From DASPHG01 sp963748315 (GTDB lineage: Bacteria; Actinomycetota; Thermoleophilia; Solirubrobacterales; Thermoleophilaceae), in the NCBI GenBank assembly GCA_963748315.1, contig CAVVIK010000010.1, positions 62,001-126,000 on the forward strand: DNA of 64,000 bases, read 5' to 3'. Each line of letters opens with the position of its first letter. The stretch's first letter is position 1. The notes below the pieces were generated by a model. The model had not been told where the DNA came from and did not search any database. It saw only the letters and a program-made list of their open reading frames with translations. The position numbers were made by a program, and so were the translations under genes. Positions 17,590-28,267 of this stretch are shown piece by piece.

Positions 17590-19921
17590 ATGGGCAAGAC
17601 ACTGGTAATCGCAGAGAAGCCGTCGGTCGGTCGCGACCTGGCCGGCGCGCTGCCGGATTCGTTCACGACGAGCAAGGACAAGACCCACATCACGGGTGAC
17701 GAGTACGTGATCACGTGGGCGATCGGGCACCTCGTTGGCCTCGCCGAGCCGGACGCCTACGACGAGAAGCTGAAGAAATGGCGCTACGCCGATTTGCCGA
17801 TCGTTCCGAAGAAGTTCAAGCTCGTGCCGAACGACGACAAGTCGAAGAAGCAGCTCTCGGTGATCCACCGGCTGCTGCGGTCGGACGAGATCGACAGCGT
17901 CGTGAACGCATGCGATGCCGGCCGCGAGGGCGAGCTCATATTCGCGTACGTGTATGAGACGGCGAAGGTGAACAAGCCGGTCAAGCGGCTCTGGCTCTCG
18001 TCGATGACGCGCAAGGCGATCCAGGAGGCGTTCGAGCGCCTGCGCGACGGCGAGGAGATGCAGCCGCTCGAGGCGGCCGCGCGATCGCGCTCCGAGGCGG
18101 ACTGGATCGTCGGCATGAACGCGACGCGCGCGGCTTCGATCAGGTTGCGCGCCGCGTTCGACGGCGCCGTCTCGCTCGGCCGCGTGCAGACGCCCACGCT
18201 GGCGCTCGTCGCGCGCCGCGAGGAGGAGATCCGCAACTTCAAGCCCGAGCCGTACTGGCTCGTCGAGGCGAACTTCGAGGCCACCGGCGACCGCAAGTAC
18301 GAGGGCCGCTACATGGGCGGCAAGCGGATCGCCGAGGACCTCGCCGCGGAGATCGTCGAGGCCTGCCGCGACAAGCAGGGCGAGATCACGAAGCTCGAGA
18401 CGAAGGAGGAGCGCGAGCGCTCACAGCTCCTGTACGACCTCACCTCGCTACAGCGGCATGCGAACACGCGCTACGGCTTCTCCGCGCGGCGCACGCTCGC
18501 CGCGGCGCAGAAGCTCTACGAGCAGCACAAGGCGATCACCTACCCGCGCACGAACTCGCGCTGGCTGTCGGGCGACCTAGTCGCCGAGATCCGTCCCACC
18601 GCGGAGCTCGTCGGAAAGAACCCGCAGTACGCGAAGGGCGCGGCGTACGTGACGTCGCTGAAGGAGCTGCCGCTCGGCCGCGTCGTCAACGACAAGAAGG
18701 TCACCGACCACCACGCGATCATCCCGACGCGCTCCGAGCACAACCTCGGGAAGATGGGCGACGACGAGCGGAAGGTCTACGACCTCGTCGCGAAGCGCTT
18801 CCTCGCGATCTTCCACCCGGAGGCCGTGTACGAGCGCACGCGCGTCGAGACCACCGTCGAGCAGCACGTCTTCCGCACGAGCGGCCGGCGGTTGCTCGAG
18901 GCGGGGTGGAAGTCGGTCTATGGCGAGGAGGCCGCGGACGCGCAGCAGGCCGACGACGACTCGGGTGGCGACCAGTCGCTGCCGAAGCTCGAGCAGGGCG
19001 AGACCGTGGACACGCTGTCGGTCGAGTCGCTGCGGAAGGAGACGCAGCCGCCCCGGCGCTACACCGAGGCATCGCTGCTCGCCGCGATGGAGACCGCGGG
19101 GAAGGACATCGAGGACGCCGAGTTGCGCGAGGCCATGAAGGAGTCGGGCATCGGCACGCCTGCAACGCGCGCCGCGATCATCGAGCGGCTGCTCGCGGTC
19201 GGCTACATCGAACGCGACGGGCGTGCGTTGCACGCGACCGAGAAGGGCGTCCAGGTGATCCGCCTGCTCGGCGACCATCCGCTCACCTCCTCGCAGCTGA
19301 CCGGCGAGTGGGAGAAGCGGCTCGAGTTGATCGCCGAGGGGGAGGAGAGCCGCCCCTCGTTCATGAACGACATAGCGAAGTTCACCGAGTCGACGGTGCA
19401 GGAGCTCGACAAGCTCAAGGGCGTGAAGATCGAGCGGGCAAACCTAGGGCCCGTGCCCGGTGTGCGGCAAGGACGTGATCGAGAACCGCAAGGGTTACTC
19501 GTGCTGGTCGAAGGACGATCCCGGTTGCGGCTTCGTGATCTGGAAGAAGAAGGCCGGCAAGGTGCTGTCGGCGACGATCGTCAAGGAGCTGATCGCCAGC
19601 CTGAAGGAATCGATCGAGCGCGGCGACGACCCGCCGATCGGCCGCACCGCGAAGCAGGTGACGGGCTTCCGCGGCCGCTCCGGCCGCAGCTTCCGCGCGA
19701 AGCTCCGCGTCGAGCCGTGGACCCGCGACGACGGCAGCGGAGCGTGGCGTGTCGAGTTCGACGAGGAGTGGGCGAACCAGCCACGCGCGACCCCGCCATC
19801 GGACGAGGACGGCGAGGGCGACGGCAAGGCGGCCAAGGAGAAGGTGTCGGAGGCCGAGGCGCTCGCCGCGGGCGGCGACGCCGGCACCGCCGAGGCGAAG
19901 CTCGAGCCCGAGCGCGCCTAG
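17590..19921 (+). CDS. topB: DNA topoisomerase III-type (type IA) enzyme, one frameshift
   Basis: About 777 residues. TOPRIM domain with Glu in VIAEKPSVG and the acidic ACDAGREGELIF. The active-site Tyr lies in AITYPRTNSRWLS. Also visible are SLGRVQTPTLALV and SGIGTPATRA. After LGP near 19450 the frame slips by one base in GGGCCCGTGCCC and continues as CPVCGKDVIENRKGYSCW, a C-terminal zinc-ribbon, then an acidic tail to stop 19921. It relaxes or decatenates DNA through a transient 5'-phosphotyrosine link. TopA-type single copy and TopB are related, and the name rests on the compact N-terminus. Monocistronic. Confidence 0.82.
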
Positions 19922-19989
19922 GGGTTAGCCCCCGCCGCCGTCTCCTCCCTCCGGCGTCAGGAGCTCGGGGGAAGGCCGCTGTTCAACTC

Positions 19990-20028
19990 GGTTGCGGGAA
20001 ACCATGACAGTCATGGTTTTCGGCAACC
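19990..20028. repeat. 39-nt inverted repeat between convergent genes
   Basis: The 19-nt arms at 19990-20008 and 20010-20028 are complementary with two mismatches around a single central base. The core is ACCATGACAGTCATGGT. It lies between topB and the convergent phosphoesterase. It may end transcription from both sides; the near-complete symmetry without a loop also fits a protein-binding site or a remnant of a palindromic repeat family. Confidence 0.6.
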
Positions 20029-20066
20029 GCATCTCGCAACCAAAGCTTACGTTCCCGTTTCTTGGC

Positions 20067-21177
20067 CTAGGCGACCGGCAGCGGCATCTCGCTCTCGGGC
20101 ACGTCCTCGAGCACGCCGACCAGCCGCGGGGGACCGTCCTCGCCGACGATCACCGCGCGCCCGGGCCAGTAGGGGCCCTTGCCCGCGCTGCCGCCCGCGA
20201 GCTGCGGCGCCCACGTCCATGCGCCGCAGTTCATGAGCCGCGCGCCGGTCGGCGCGCGCCAGTCGCCCTCGCCCGGCAGCGGGCCGGCGCGGTGCGTGTG
20301 GCCGTAGATCACCCAGCTCGCGTCGATGCCGAGCCGCTCGATCACGCGGCACATGGCCGCGATGCCGGCGCGGCGCAGGCCCGGCCCGGTCAGCTCCGTG
20401 CCGAACGGGCCTAGGCCCGCCGCGTTGAGCAGGGCTGCGCCCGGCCGGGATCAGGCCGCGACGCAGCGCGATCGCTCGCACCCGCGCGACCCGGTCGTCG
20501 TCGTCCGGATACATCGCGCCCCACATCCGCACCGACGCGCCGCTCGCGAGCGGGCGCGCTTTGGTCGGCCGCCCCTGCACGGCGGCGTAGACGAGCGCAT
20601 AGATCGGCGCGAGCACCGCCTCGTACTGGTCAGGCGTCGTCAGCTCGTCGGGGTCGTGGCCCTCGATCCTCGCGAACAGCGAGATGGCGATCGTCTCGAG
20701 CGTCGGCACGCTCATATGGAGGTCGAGGTAGTGGCCGTGGGTCGCGTAGACGTCGTCGCGCAGGCGGAGTCCGGGGTACGCGAGCATCACCTCGCAGTCG
20801 GGCAGGCGGCGGACGATCGTGCCGAGCGGCCCGCTGCGCGGGGCCTTCACGCACGAGTCGAGGGGCAGCGGTTGGGGCTTCGGCCGCAGGCGCCGGCTCT
20901 CGAGCCATGACGCGATCAAAGGGTGGTCGTGGTTTCCGGCCGCGATCACGACTTGCCGGCCGGCGAACGCCGTGTTCAGGTGCTCGGCGAACTCGTAGAC
21001 CGCCTCCAGCGAGTGGCCGACCGGCGCCTCGCGCAGCTCGGCCAGGTCGCCCAGGATCACGAGCCGGTCGACGTCCTTCGTGGCCTCGAACAGCCGCTCG
21101 CGCATCGCGGGCATCCGCAGAAGGTCGTTCTCAGGGAGCGTTCCCAGGTGCAGATCGGAAATCACCGCGCTGCGCAC
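20067..21177 (-). CDS. Metallophosphoesterase (calcineurin-like), one frameshift
   Basis: About 370 residues. Metal ligands of the calcineurin-like fold: SDLHLG, LGDLAEL, AGNHDHPL, ATHGHYLD and, after the frameshift, IYGHTHRAGP. The shift is one extra base near 20441; the other frame then gives LLNAAGLGPFG and runs to PESEMPLPVA and stop 20067. GTG 21177 opens directly with RSAVISDLHLG. The substrate could be nucleotides, nucleic acid or a lipid such as UDP-diacylglucosamine; nothing here decides. It is divergent from the 21206 gene. Confidence 0.8.
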
Positions 21178-21205
21178 AGGCCAACGCTAGCCTGCGCCGG
21201 GACTC

Positions 21206-21808
21206 GTGAGCGACCTCTTCTGCCGACACAACCGCTTCACCGCCGACTGCCCGATCTGCTCGAAGGGCACCGTGCTCGAGCGGCACGTGCCGAGTGCCAC
21301 ACGAGCTCCCAAACCCCCCAAGCCGGCGGGCGAGAAGCCGGGGAGACAGCAGTTCCGCGGCCCGTACGCGACGGCCGGCCCGTACGACCGCGACGGCGAG
21401 CGGGTGGAGGTCCGGCTCGAGAAGGTGCCCGGCGGCGTTCGCCTGGCGGAGTGGAGCGCGGGTGCACTTCAGCGCCGCGCGCCCGTGCTGCCCGCGGGCG
21501 ACCTGCTCGGCCTGGTCGCCCAGGCGCGCGAACGCGACCTCCTGCCCCAGCGCGACCTCGACCGGCTCGCGGACGCCGCCGCCGCGGAGCGCTCCGGCGA
21601 TGCGGTCGAATGGGGCGCGAGCGCGGGCCGGACGGGCGATCTCCCCGAGGAGCTCAGGGTCGAGGCGGTGGGCGACGGCGACGTGCGGGTGGCGCGGTGG
21701 GTCCTGCGCCCACGCGCCGAGTGGGAGCTGCAGGACGCGCCGCCGATGCTGCCCGTCGCCCGCTTCGCCGAGGCGCTCGCCGCCGCGCGGCGCGCGGGCG
21801 CTGCGTGA
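21206..21808 (+). CDS. Hypothetical protein with N-terminal Cys/His cluster
   Basis: 200 residues. The first 20 residues hold CRHNRFTADCPICSKG, a likely metal-binding knuckle. A Pro/Lys-rich linker and an alpha/beta C-terminal region of about 130 residues follow, with VRLEKVPGGVRLAEW and ARWVLRPRAEW. No family is recognised. GTG 21206 is used. It precedes addB by 28 bp and is codirectional, so it may belong to the repair operon, although a TACGCT element just before addB suggests addB also has its own promoter. Confidence 0.5.
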   Translation: MSDLFCRHNRFTADCPICSKGTVLERHVPSATRAPKPPKPAGEKPGRQQFRGPYATAGPYDRDGERVEVRLEKVPGGVRLAEWSAGALQRRAPVLPAGDLLGLVAQARERDLLPQRDLDRLADAAAAERSGDAVEWGASAGRTGDLPEELRVEAVGDGDVRVARWVLRPRAEWELQDAPPMLPVARFAEALAAARRAGAA

Positions 21809-21836
21809 TGTCGTAGCGCAGATCTACGCTGGCCGG

Positions 21837-24749
21837 ATGCCCCTGAAGCTCGTCACGGGACCGGCCAATTCCGCGAAAGCGGGAGCGGTTCTCGGCGGCT
21901 ACCGCGAGCGGCTCGAGGAGGAGCCGATCCTCGTGGTGCCCGAGTTCCGCGACGTGGAGCACGCGCAGCGCGAGATGGCCGCGAACGGCGCGGTGTTCGG
22001 GGTCCGTGTCGCCCGCTTCGGGTGGCTGTGGGACCTGATGGCCCGCCGCGTCGGCTACTCGGCGCGGATCGCAAGCTCGTTCCAGCGGGAGCTGCTCGTA
22101 GCCGAGGCCGTGGAGGGTGCAGAGCTGCGCGTCCTCGCGGCGTCGGCGCGCCGGCCGGGCTTCACCCGTGCGGCGGCGCGCTTCCTGGCCGAGGTCGGCC
22201 GTGCCGGTATCGAGCCCGACCAGCTCGGCACCGCCCTGAGCGAGTGGGCGCCCAGCGGCGCGCGGCGCGCCTATGCGAGTGAGATCGCACAGATCCACGC
22301 CGGCTTCCGCTCGGCGCTCGACCGCGCCGGGCTGGTCGACCGGGAGCTGTTCGCCTGGCGAACGCTCGCCGCATTCCGTGAGAACCCCGCCGCCTGGGGG
22401 GCGACGCCGGTGTTCGTCTACGGCTTCGACGACTTCACCGACGTCGAGCTCGCCGGCATCGAAGCCCTCGCGGAGCACGTCGACGTCGCGCTCTCGTTTC
22501 CGTACGAACGCGACCGCCACGCGTTCGACGCACTGGCCGAGACGTTCGCCCGACTCGAGCGCAGGGCCGAAGAGCACGTCGTGCTCCAGGGGGTGCCCGA
22601 CCACTACGAGCCGGCATCCCGGGCCGCGTTGCACCAGCTCGAACGTCGTCTGTTCGACCCGACGGGTGAAAAGGTCGCGGCCGGAACGGCTGTGCGCGTC
22701 CACTCCACCGGTGGCGAGCGCGCGGAGGTCGAGCTCGCGGCGGCCTCCGTCCTCGACCAGCTCGCGGCGGGAACGCCGGCCGGTGACATCGCTGTCGTGT
22801 TCCGCAGCCCCGAGCGCTACGCGTCGCTCGTGGATCAGGTCTTCGCGGCATACGGGATTCCCTTCTCGCTCGACCGGCGGGTGCCGCTCGGCCACCTCGC
22901 ACTGGGCCGCGGGCTGCTCGCGCTACTGCGATGCGCGCTGCCCGAGCTCGGCGGCACGACCGACGATCTCCTCACCTATCTGCGCTCGCCCGGCCGCCTG
23001 GACGTTCCCGGCATGGCCGACCGGCTGGAGGCGAAGGCCCGCCAGGAGGGCATCCGCGACGCCGAGTCCGCGCGCAGCCTCTGGGAGAAGGAGAACGAGA
23101 AGCTGCCGCTTACGGAGATCGACGCGGTTCGCGGCGCGGCCGGTGACCCCGCGAGGCTGGTCGCGGAGCTGGAACGCCGGCTCGAGTGGCTGTTCTCGCG
23201 GCCGTATCTGCGCCGCGCGCACGTCTTCGGACGGGACGAGGCGGACATGCCGCGCACGTTCGCGGCGGCGCGCGACGCCCTGAAGCAGCTGCGCGCGCTC
23301 GGGAGCGCCGCTCCCGGTGGGCGTCAGCTCCACGACGCACTTCACGAGCTGACGGTCGCCCTCGGGGATCCACCCCAACCCGACCGCGTGCAGGTGACGG
23401 GTCCCCTCGAGGTGCGTGCACGCCGCTTCGACGTGCTCTACCTGCTCGGGCTTCAGGAGGGCGAGTTCCCCGGCCCGGCGCGGAGTGATCCTTTCCTGTC
23501 CGACGACGATCGCCGCGAGATCGCGCAGGCGACCGGCCTTGCTCTGCCGGTGCGCGAAGACCAACTCGACCGCGAGCGCTACCTCTTCTACGTCTGCGCG
23601 TCGCGCGCCGAGCGGATGCTCGTCCTGTCATCGCGGACGAGCGACGAGGAGGGCCGCCCGCAGCAGCCTTCCTTCTTCCTCGAGGACGTTCGCCAGGTGC
23701 TCGACCTGCCGGCGCGACCGCATGCCGTCCGCGGCCTTTCGGACGTCGTATGGGATCTGAGCGAGGCGCCGACGCGGCAGGAGTGGGAACGCGCTGCCGC
23801 CGCCGCCGGACCGCGGGTGCCACACCTCGTGCCGGACCGGCTCGAGAGTCCCGAGCTCGTGCGCCGGCTGGTCGAGGAGTTTCCGCTGTCAGCGGGCGCG
23901 ATCGAAGCGTTCGCCGGCTGCCCGGTGAAGTGGCTGCTCGAGCGCCGACTGCGCCCGAAGCTGCTCGAGCCGGAGGCGGAGCAGCTCGTGCGGGGCGACT
24001 ACGCCCACCATGTCCTCCAACGCGTCTACTCCGAGCTGGGGGCACGCGGCGAGCGCAGGATCACCCGCGAGAACCTGGCGGAGGCCGAGCGACTGCTCAT
24101 CGACGCGCTGCGCGACTTCCAGGCGGAGTTCCCGATCTCACCTGACCGGACGCGCGTGCGCACCGCGGTCCGGAAGCTCGAGTTCGACCTCCTGCGCTAC
24201 CTGCGCGACGAGGCCGACAGCTCGACCCGCTTCGAGCCCGACGAGCTCGAGCTGTCGTTCGGAGGCGACGGAGAGGAGCGGGTCTCGATCGGGATCGACG
24301 GGCTCAGTCTCATCGGCCGCATCGACCGCGTCGACACGCACGGCGGGCGCGCGCTCGTGCGCGACTACAAGACCGGCCGCTCCCGAGCCGACTACGGCGC
24401 GAGCAAGTGGATCGACGAGAACCGGCTCCAGATCGCCGTCTACATGCTCGCCCTGAGCGAGGTCAGGCCTGATCTGGAGGTCGTGGCCGGGGTCTACGAC
24501 CCGCTCGCGGGGAGCGAGCCAAATCCACGCGGCCTCCTGCTCGAGGACGCGCGCGACGAGCTCGGCGACGGGTGGACCCGCACCGACTGGCGCGAACGGG
24601 AGGAGTTCGACTCGATCCTCGACGAGGCACGCGATGCCGTGCGCGAGGTGCTCGAGCGGATGCGACAGGGCGACGTCAGGCCGTGTCCCGACTCGTGCGC
24701 CTGGAACGGCGGTTGCTCGTTCCCGGCGATCTGCAGGCACGAATCGTGA
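21837..24749 (+). CDS. addB: AddB-like helicase/nuclease subunit
   Basis: 970 residues. AddB-type architecture: an N-terminal, apparently inactive ATPase domain (VTGPANSAKAG in place of a full Walker A), helicase-like core with VFVYGFDDFT and LYLLGLQEGEFPGP, and a C-terminal RecB-type nuclease. Nuclease motifs are GRIDRVD and VRDYKTGRS. The Fe-S cluster ligands of AddB nucleases are represented by FAGCPVKW and the C-terminal CPDSCAWNGGCSFPAIC. With AddA it resects double-strand breaks for RecA loading. ATG 21837 lies 6 nt after TACGCT. The stop overlaps the addA GTG by 4 bp. Confidence 0.85.
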   Translation: MPLKLVTGPANSAKAGAVLGGYRERLEEEPILVVPEFRDVEHAQREMAANGAVFGVRVARFGWLWDLMARRVGYSARIASSFQRELLVAEAVEGAELRVLAASARRPGFTRAAARFLAEVGRAGIEPDQLGTALSEWAPSGARRAYASEIAQIHAGFRSALDRAGLVDRELFAWRTLAAFRENPAAWGATPVFVYGFDDFTDVELAGIEALAEHVDVALSFPYERDRHAFDALAETFARLERRAEEHVVLQGVPDHYEPASRAALHQLERRLFDPTGEKVAAGTAVRVHSTGGERAEVELAAASVLDQLAAGTPAGDIAVVFRSPERYASLVDQVFAAYGIPFSLDRRVPLGHLALGRGLLALLRCALPELGGTTDDLLTYLRSPGRLDVPGMADRLEAKARQEGIRDAESARSLWEKENEKLPLTEIDAVRGAAGDPARLVAELERRLEWLFSRPYLRRAHVFGRDEADMPRTFAAARDALKQLRALGSAAPGGRQLHDALHELTVALGDPPQPDRVQVTGPLEVRARRFDVLYLLGLQEGEFPGPARSDPFLSDDDRREIAQATGLALPVREDQLDRERYLFYVCASRAERMLVLSSRTSDEEGRPQQPSFFLEDVRQVLDLPARPHAVRGLSDVVWDLSEAPTRQEWERAAAAAGPRVPHLVPDRLESPELVRRLVEEFPLSAGAIEAFAGCPVKWLLERRLRPKLLEPEAEQLVRGDYAHHVLQRVYSELGARGERRITRENLAEAERLLIDALRDFQAEFPISPDRTRVRTAVRKLEFDLLRYLRDEADSSTRFEPDELELSFGGDGEERVSIGIDGLSLIGRIDRVDTHGGRALVRDYKTGRSRADYGASKWIDENRLQIAVYMLALSEVRPDLEVVAGVYDPLAGSEPNPRGLLLEDARDELGDGWTRTDWREREEFDSILDEARDAVREVLERMRQGDVRPCPDSCAWNGGCSFPAICRHES

Positions 24750-27700
24750 GCGCCGCGCTGACACCCGAGCAGCGCGCTGCCGTCGAGGAGCGCGACACGG
24801 CGCTGTTCGTCCATGCGAACGCGGGCAGCGGCAAGACCCGCGTCCTCGTCGAGCGGTTCGTGCGCGCCGTGGTCGAGGACGGCGTCCCGGTGGACAGGAT
24901 CCTCGCGATCACGTTCACCGAGAAGGCCGCCGCCGAGCTGAGGGCCCGCTTGCGCGGCCGGTTCCTGGAGCTCGGCGAGCGCGATCGCGCGCGGGAGGCC
25001 GAGGGTGCGTGGGTCTCGACCATCCACGGGTTCTGTTCGAGGCTCCTGCGCCGGCACGCGCTGCTCGTCGGCATCGACCCGGAATACGAGGTGCTCGACG
25101 AGACGCGCGCGGCGCGGATGGCCATCGACGCGTTCGACCGCGCGCTCGAGGAGTTCCTCGACCCGGATGAGCCCGAGCGGCTGGACCTCGCCGCGGCCCA
25201 TACGCCGGATCGGCTGCGTCGCATGGTCACGACGGTTCACGCGAAGCGGCGCAGCGCGGGGGAGGAGCGCCCCGAGCTCCCGCCGCGAGCGGAGCCCCAG
25301 CTTGGCGACGAGCGCGAGGTGCTCGCTGCGGCGCTCGGCGACGCGCTCGCCGAGCTGGGCAGCGAGGCGGGGTCGTCCAGCGTCGCCGGGGCGATCGCGA
25401 AGCTCGAACGCTGCCGTGACTCGCTCACCCAGGTCCCCGAGGGCGAGGTCGGCGACCCCGCCGCCTTCGCCGCGTTGCTGGTCAAGACGGGCCGGACCAA
25501 GGCACTTCAGGGCGACGCGATGCAGGCGGCCGGCGCGGCGCTCGAGGCATGGGTCGCGGCCTGCGCCGCCCGCCGCGCACACGGCGACTATGTGCTGCTC
25601 CGCGAGCTGCTGCGCGGCTACACGGCCCACTACGCCGAGGCCAAGGAGCGCGAGTCCGCGGTCGACTTCGACGACCTCGAGCTGCTCGCGTGCCGGCTGC
25701 TCGAGGACAACCCGGCACTCGGCGAGCGCTACCGCGAGCAGTTCGAGCACGTGCTGGTGGACGAGTTCCAGGACACGAACCGGCTCCAGATACGACTGCT
25801 CAGGCTGCTGGCCGACGAGGACGGGCGGCTGTTCACCGTCGGCGACGAGTTCCAGTCGATCTACGGATTCCGGCACGCCGACGTGACCGTGTTCCGCGAA
25901 TTGCGTGACGAGGCCGAACAGCGAGGCCGGGTCCGCGCGCTCCGCAAGAACTTCCGCAGCACGCCCGACATCCTCGCCGCGCTCAACGCGGCCTTCGCGC
26001 CCGTGTGGGAGGAGGGCTTCCAGCCGCTCGAGCCAGGCGAGGACGAGGCGGAGGCGGCCGATCAGCTCCAACTCGACCTGAACGGCTCCACACCGGCGGA
26101 CGGCGCCCCGGCCGTGGAGCTGATCGTGGTCGACCAGAAGAGCGCCCGCTGGGACGAAGCCGGTGAGGAGCCGTTCGGCGCAGGCCTGGCCGATCTCGCT
26201 CCATGGCGAGCGGCGGAGATGCGCCTGCTGGCCGACCGCATCCGGCGGCTGATCGACGACGGGCGCATGCCCGACGACATCGTCGTCCTGCTGCGGGCGG
26301 CCGTGGACATGCCGCTGTATGAGCGCGCGCTGCGCGAGCGCGGGGTAGAGACGTACGTGGTCGGCGGCCGCAACTACTGGACGCAGCAGCAGGTCGCCGA
26401 CCTGCGCGCGTACCTGGCCGTGCTTGCGAACCCGCTCGACGAGGAGGCGCTGTACTCCGTTCTCGGCTCGCCGCTCGGAGGGCTCTCGCTCGACGCGATC
26501 GGCCTGCTCGGACTGGCGGCAAGGCAGCTGAAGCGCGACCCGTGGTGGACGCTCACCGCGCCGGACGGCTCGGCTGGGGTGCTGGAGTCCTTCCCTTCGG
26601 CCGATCGCGAGCGGGTGCCGGAGCTGGTCGCCAGAGTCGATCAGCACCGGGCGCTCGCGGCAACAGTCCCGCTCGAGCGCCTGCTCGACAGGGTCATCAC
26701 CGACTCCGGGTACGACCGCACGCTGCTCGCGCTGCCCGACGGCCGCCGGCGGATGGCCAACGTGCGCAAGCTGATGCGCCTCGCCCGTGCGTTCGAGGCG
26801 GAGCAGGGCGGCGACCTGCGCGCCTTCATCGACCACCTCGCAGAGCAGGACGTGCTCGCGGCCCGGGAGGGAGAGGCACCGCTGGAGGCAGAGGACCTTC
26901 ACGCGGTCCGGCTGATGACGATCCACGCCGCGAAGGGGCTCGAGTTCCCGGTGGTGTGCGTCGCCGACCTCGGACGTTCCGGCAAGGGCGACGACGACGC
27001 GCTTCGGGTCACCGACGACGGACGCGTCGGCCTGAAGATCGCGTCGATGGCCGGCGGGTCGGCGAAGGGCCTCGACCTGGAGGCGATCGAGGACCAGCAG
27101 AAGCGCGAGCAGGACGAGGAGGAGCGGCGGATCTTCTATGTCGCCATGACGCGCGCGCAGGAGCTGCTCGTCCTCTCCGGTGCGACGGACACCGAGAAGT
27201 GGCCGGAGCCCGAGCTGCTCGGCGTGCCGATGAATTGGGTCTGGCGCGGGTTCGCCCCTGGCCTCGAAGCGGGCGAGCCGCAGGGGGCACGCTGCACCGT
27301 CTGCACCGCGGCGAACGTGGACGCCCTGCTCGACAGCAGTGCCCGCTACGGCGGCGCGCTCGCCGGCGAAGACAGTCCCGTGCCGGTCGCACCGCTGAAG
27401 GAGTTCGAGCGCTTCGAGGCCGCGCCCGCGCTGCCGGTCGGCCGGCTCTCCTACTCCGGCCTCGCGCGCTACCGCGCGTGCGGCTACCGCTTCTATCTCG
27501 AGCGGGTGATCGGGCTGCGCGAGCTCGAGCGGCTCCCTGGTGAGGAGGCGCAGGCCGAGCTACCGGGCTCGGATGAGCTCTCGCCGCTACTGCGCGGGAC
27601 GGTCGTGCACGAGCTCCTCGAGCGGCTGGATTTCGCGGACCCGGCCGCGCCGAGCCCGGGGGACGTCGCCGAACGGCTCGAGTCCTACGGCGCGGAGGCC

Positions 27701-28267
27701 GGGCCCGGCGCAGTCGAGGACACGCTCCGTTTCGTCACCGCGTTCCTCGGCACGCCTCTCTTCGAGCGTCTTGCGGCCGCAGGCCGCGTGCGCAAGGAGC
27801 TGGCGTTCGCCTACGAGCTGGCGCCGCCGGCGGCCGGGGGGCGGAGCCTGCTCGTGAACGGCTTCGTCGACGTGTACGCGGAGGAGCGCGAGCGCGTGCT
27901 GATCGTCGATTACAAGACCGACTCGCTCGAGGGCACCGACGCAGAGGCGCTCGTCGAGACCAGCTACTCGATCCAGCGCCTGATCTACGCGCTCGCGGCC
28001 CTGCGCTCCGGAGCTCCGGCGGTGGAAGTCGCGTACTGCTTCCTGGAGCAGCCGGAGGCGACAGTTACTCGCGCGTGGACTGCTGCGGACTCGGACGCGC
28101 TCGAGCGCGAGCTGCTCGAGCTCGCGGGCGGCGTCATCGAGGGGCGCTTCGAGCCGGCCCCCGAGCCCCACCTGCACCTGTGCGCGCAGTGCGCCGGCCG
28201 CCCGAGTCTCTGCTCATGGGACGAGGAGGCAACCTCGCGGGTCCTCGACGCTACGCTCGACGCATGA
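24746..28267 (+). CDS. addA: AddA-like UvrD-family helicase/nuclease
   Basis: 1173 residues, intact. UvrD/Rep helicase motifs in order: Q-motif LTPEQRAAV, Walker A ANAGSGKT (about residue 22), AITFTEKAAAE, TIHGFC, DEAD-box equivalent VDEFQDTN, GDEFQSIYGFR, MTIHAAKGLEFPVV and VAMTRAQELL. A C-terminal RecB-type nuclease domain follows (RGTVVHELLERL, NGFVDVY, IVDYKTDSLEG). This is the 3'-5' motor and nuclease of AddAB. GTG 24746 overlaps the addB stop; the longer upstream ORF lies inside addB in another frame. Its TGA overlaps the xseA ATG by 4 bp. Confidence 0.9.
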   Translation: MSAALTPEQRAAVEERDTALFVHANAGSGKTRVLVERFVRAVVEDGVPVDRILAITFTEKAAAELRARLRGRFLELGERDRAREAEGAWVSTIHGFCSRLLRRHALLVGIDPEYEVLDETRAARMAIDAFDRALEEFLDPDEPERLDLAAAHTPDRLRRMVTTVHAKRRSAGEERPELPPRAEPQLGDEREVLAAALGDALAELGSEAGSSSVAGAIAKLERCRDSLTQVPEGEVGDPAAFAALLVKTGRTKALQGDAMQAAGAALEAWVAACAARRAHGDYVLLRELLRGYTAHYAEAKERESAVDFDDLELLACRLLEDNPALGERYREQFEHVLVDEFQDTNRLQIRLLRLLADEDGRLFTVGDEFQSIYGFRHADVTVFRELRDEAEQRGRVRALRKNFRSTPDILAALNAAFAPVWEEGFQPLEPGEDEAEAADQLQLDLNGSTPADGAPAVELIVVDQKSARWDEAGEEPFGAGLADLAPWRAAEMRLLADRIRRLIDDGRMPDDIVVLLRAAVDMPLYERALRERGVETYVVGGRNYWTQQQVADLRAYLAVLANPLDEEALYSVLGSPLGGLSLDAIGLLGLAARQLKRDPWWTLTAPDGSAGVLESFPSADRERVPELVARVDQHRALAATVPLERLLDRVITDSGYDRTLLALPDGRRRMANVRKLMRLARAFEAEQGGDLRAFIDHLAEQDVLAAREGEAPLEAEDLHAVRLMTIHAAKGLEFPVVCVADLGRSGKGDDDALRVTDDGRVGLKIASMAGGSAKGLDLEAIEDQQKREQDEEERRIFYVAMTRAQELLVLSGATDTEKWPEPELLGVPMNWVWRGFAPGLEAGEPQGARCTVCTAANVDALLDSSARYGGALAGEDSPVPVAPLKEFERFEAAPALPVGRLSYSGLARYRACGYRFYLERVIGLRELERLPGEEAQAELPGSDELSPLLRGTVVHELLERLDFADPAAPSPGDVAERLESYGAEAGPGAVEDTLRFVTAFLGTPLFERLAAAGRVRKELAFAYELAPPAAGGRSLLVNGFVDVYAEERERVLIVDYKTDSLEGTDAEALVETSYSIQRLIYALAALRSGAPAVEVAYCFLEQPEATVTRAWTAADSDALERELLELAGGVIEGRFEPAPEPHLHLCAQCAGRPSLCSWDEEATSRVLDATLDA

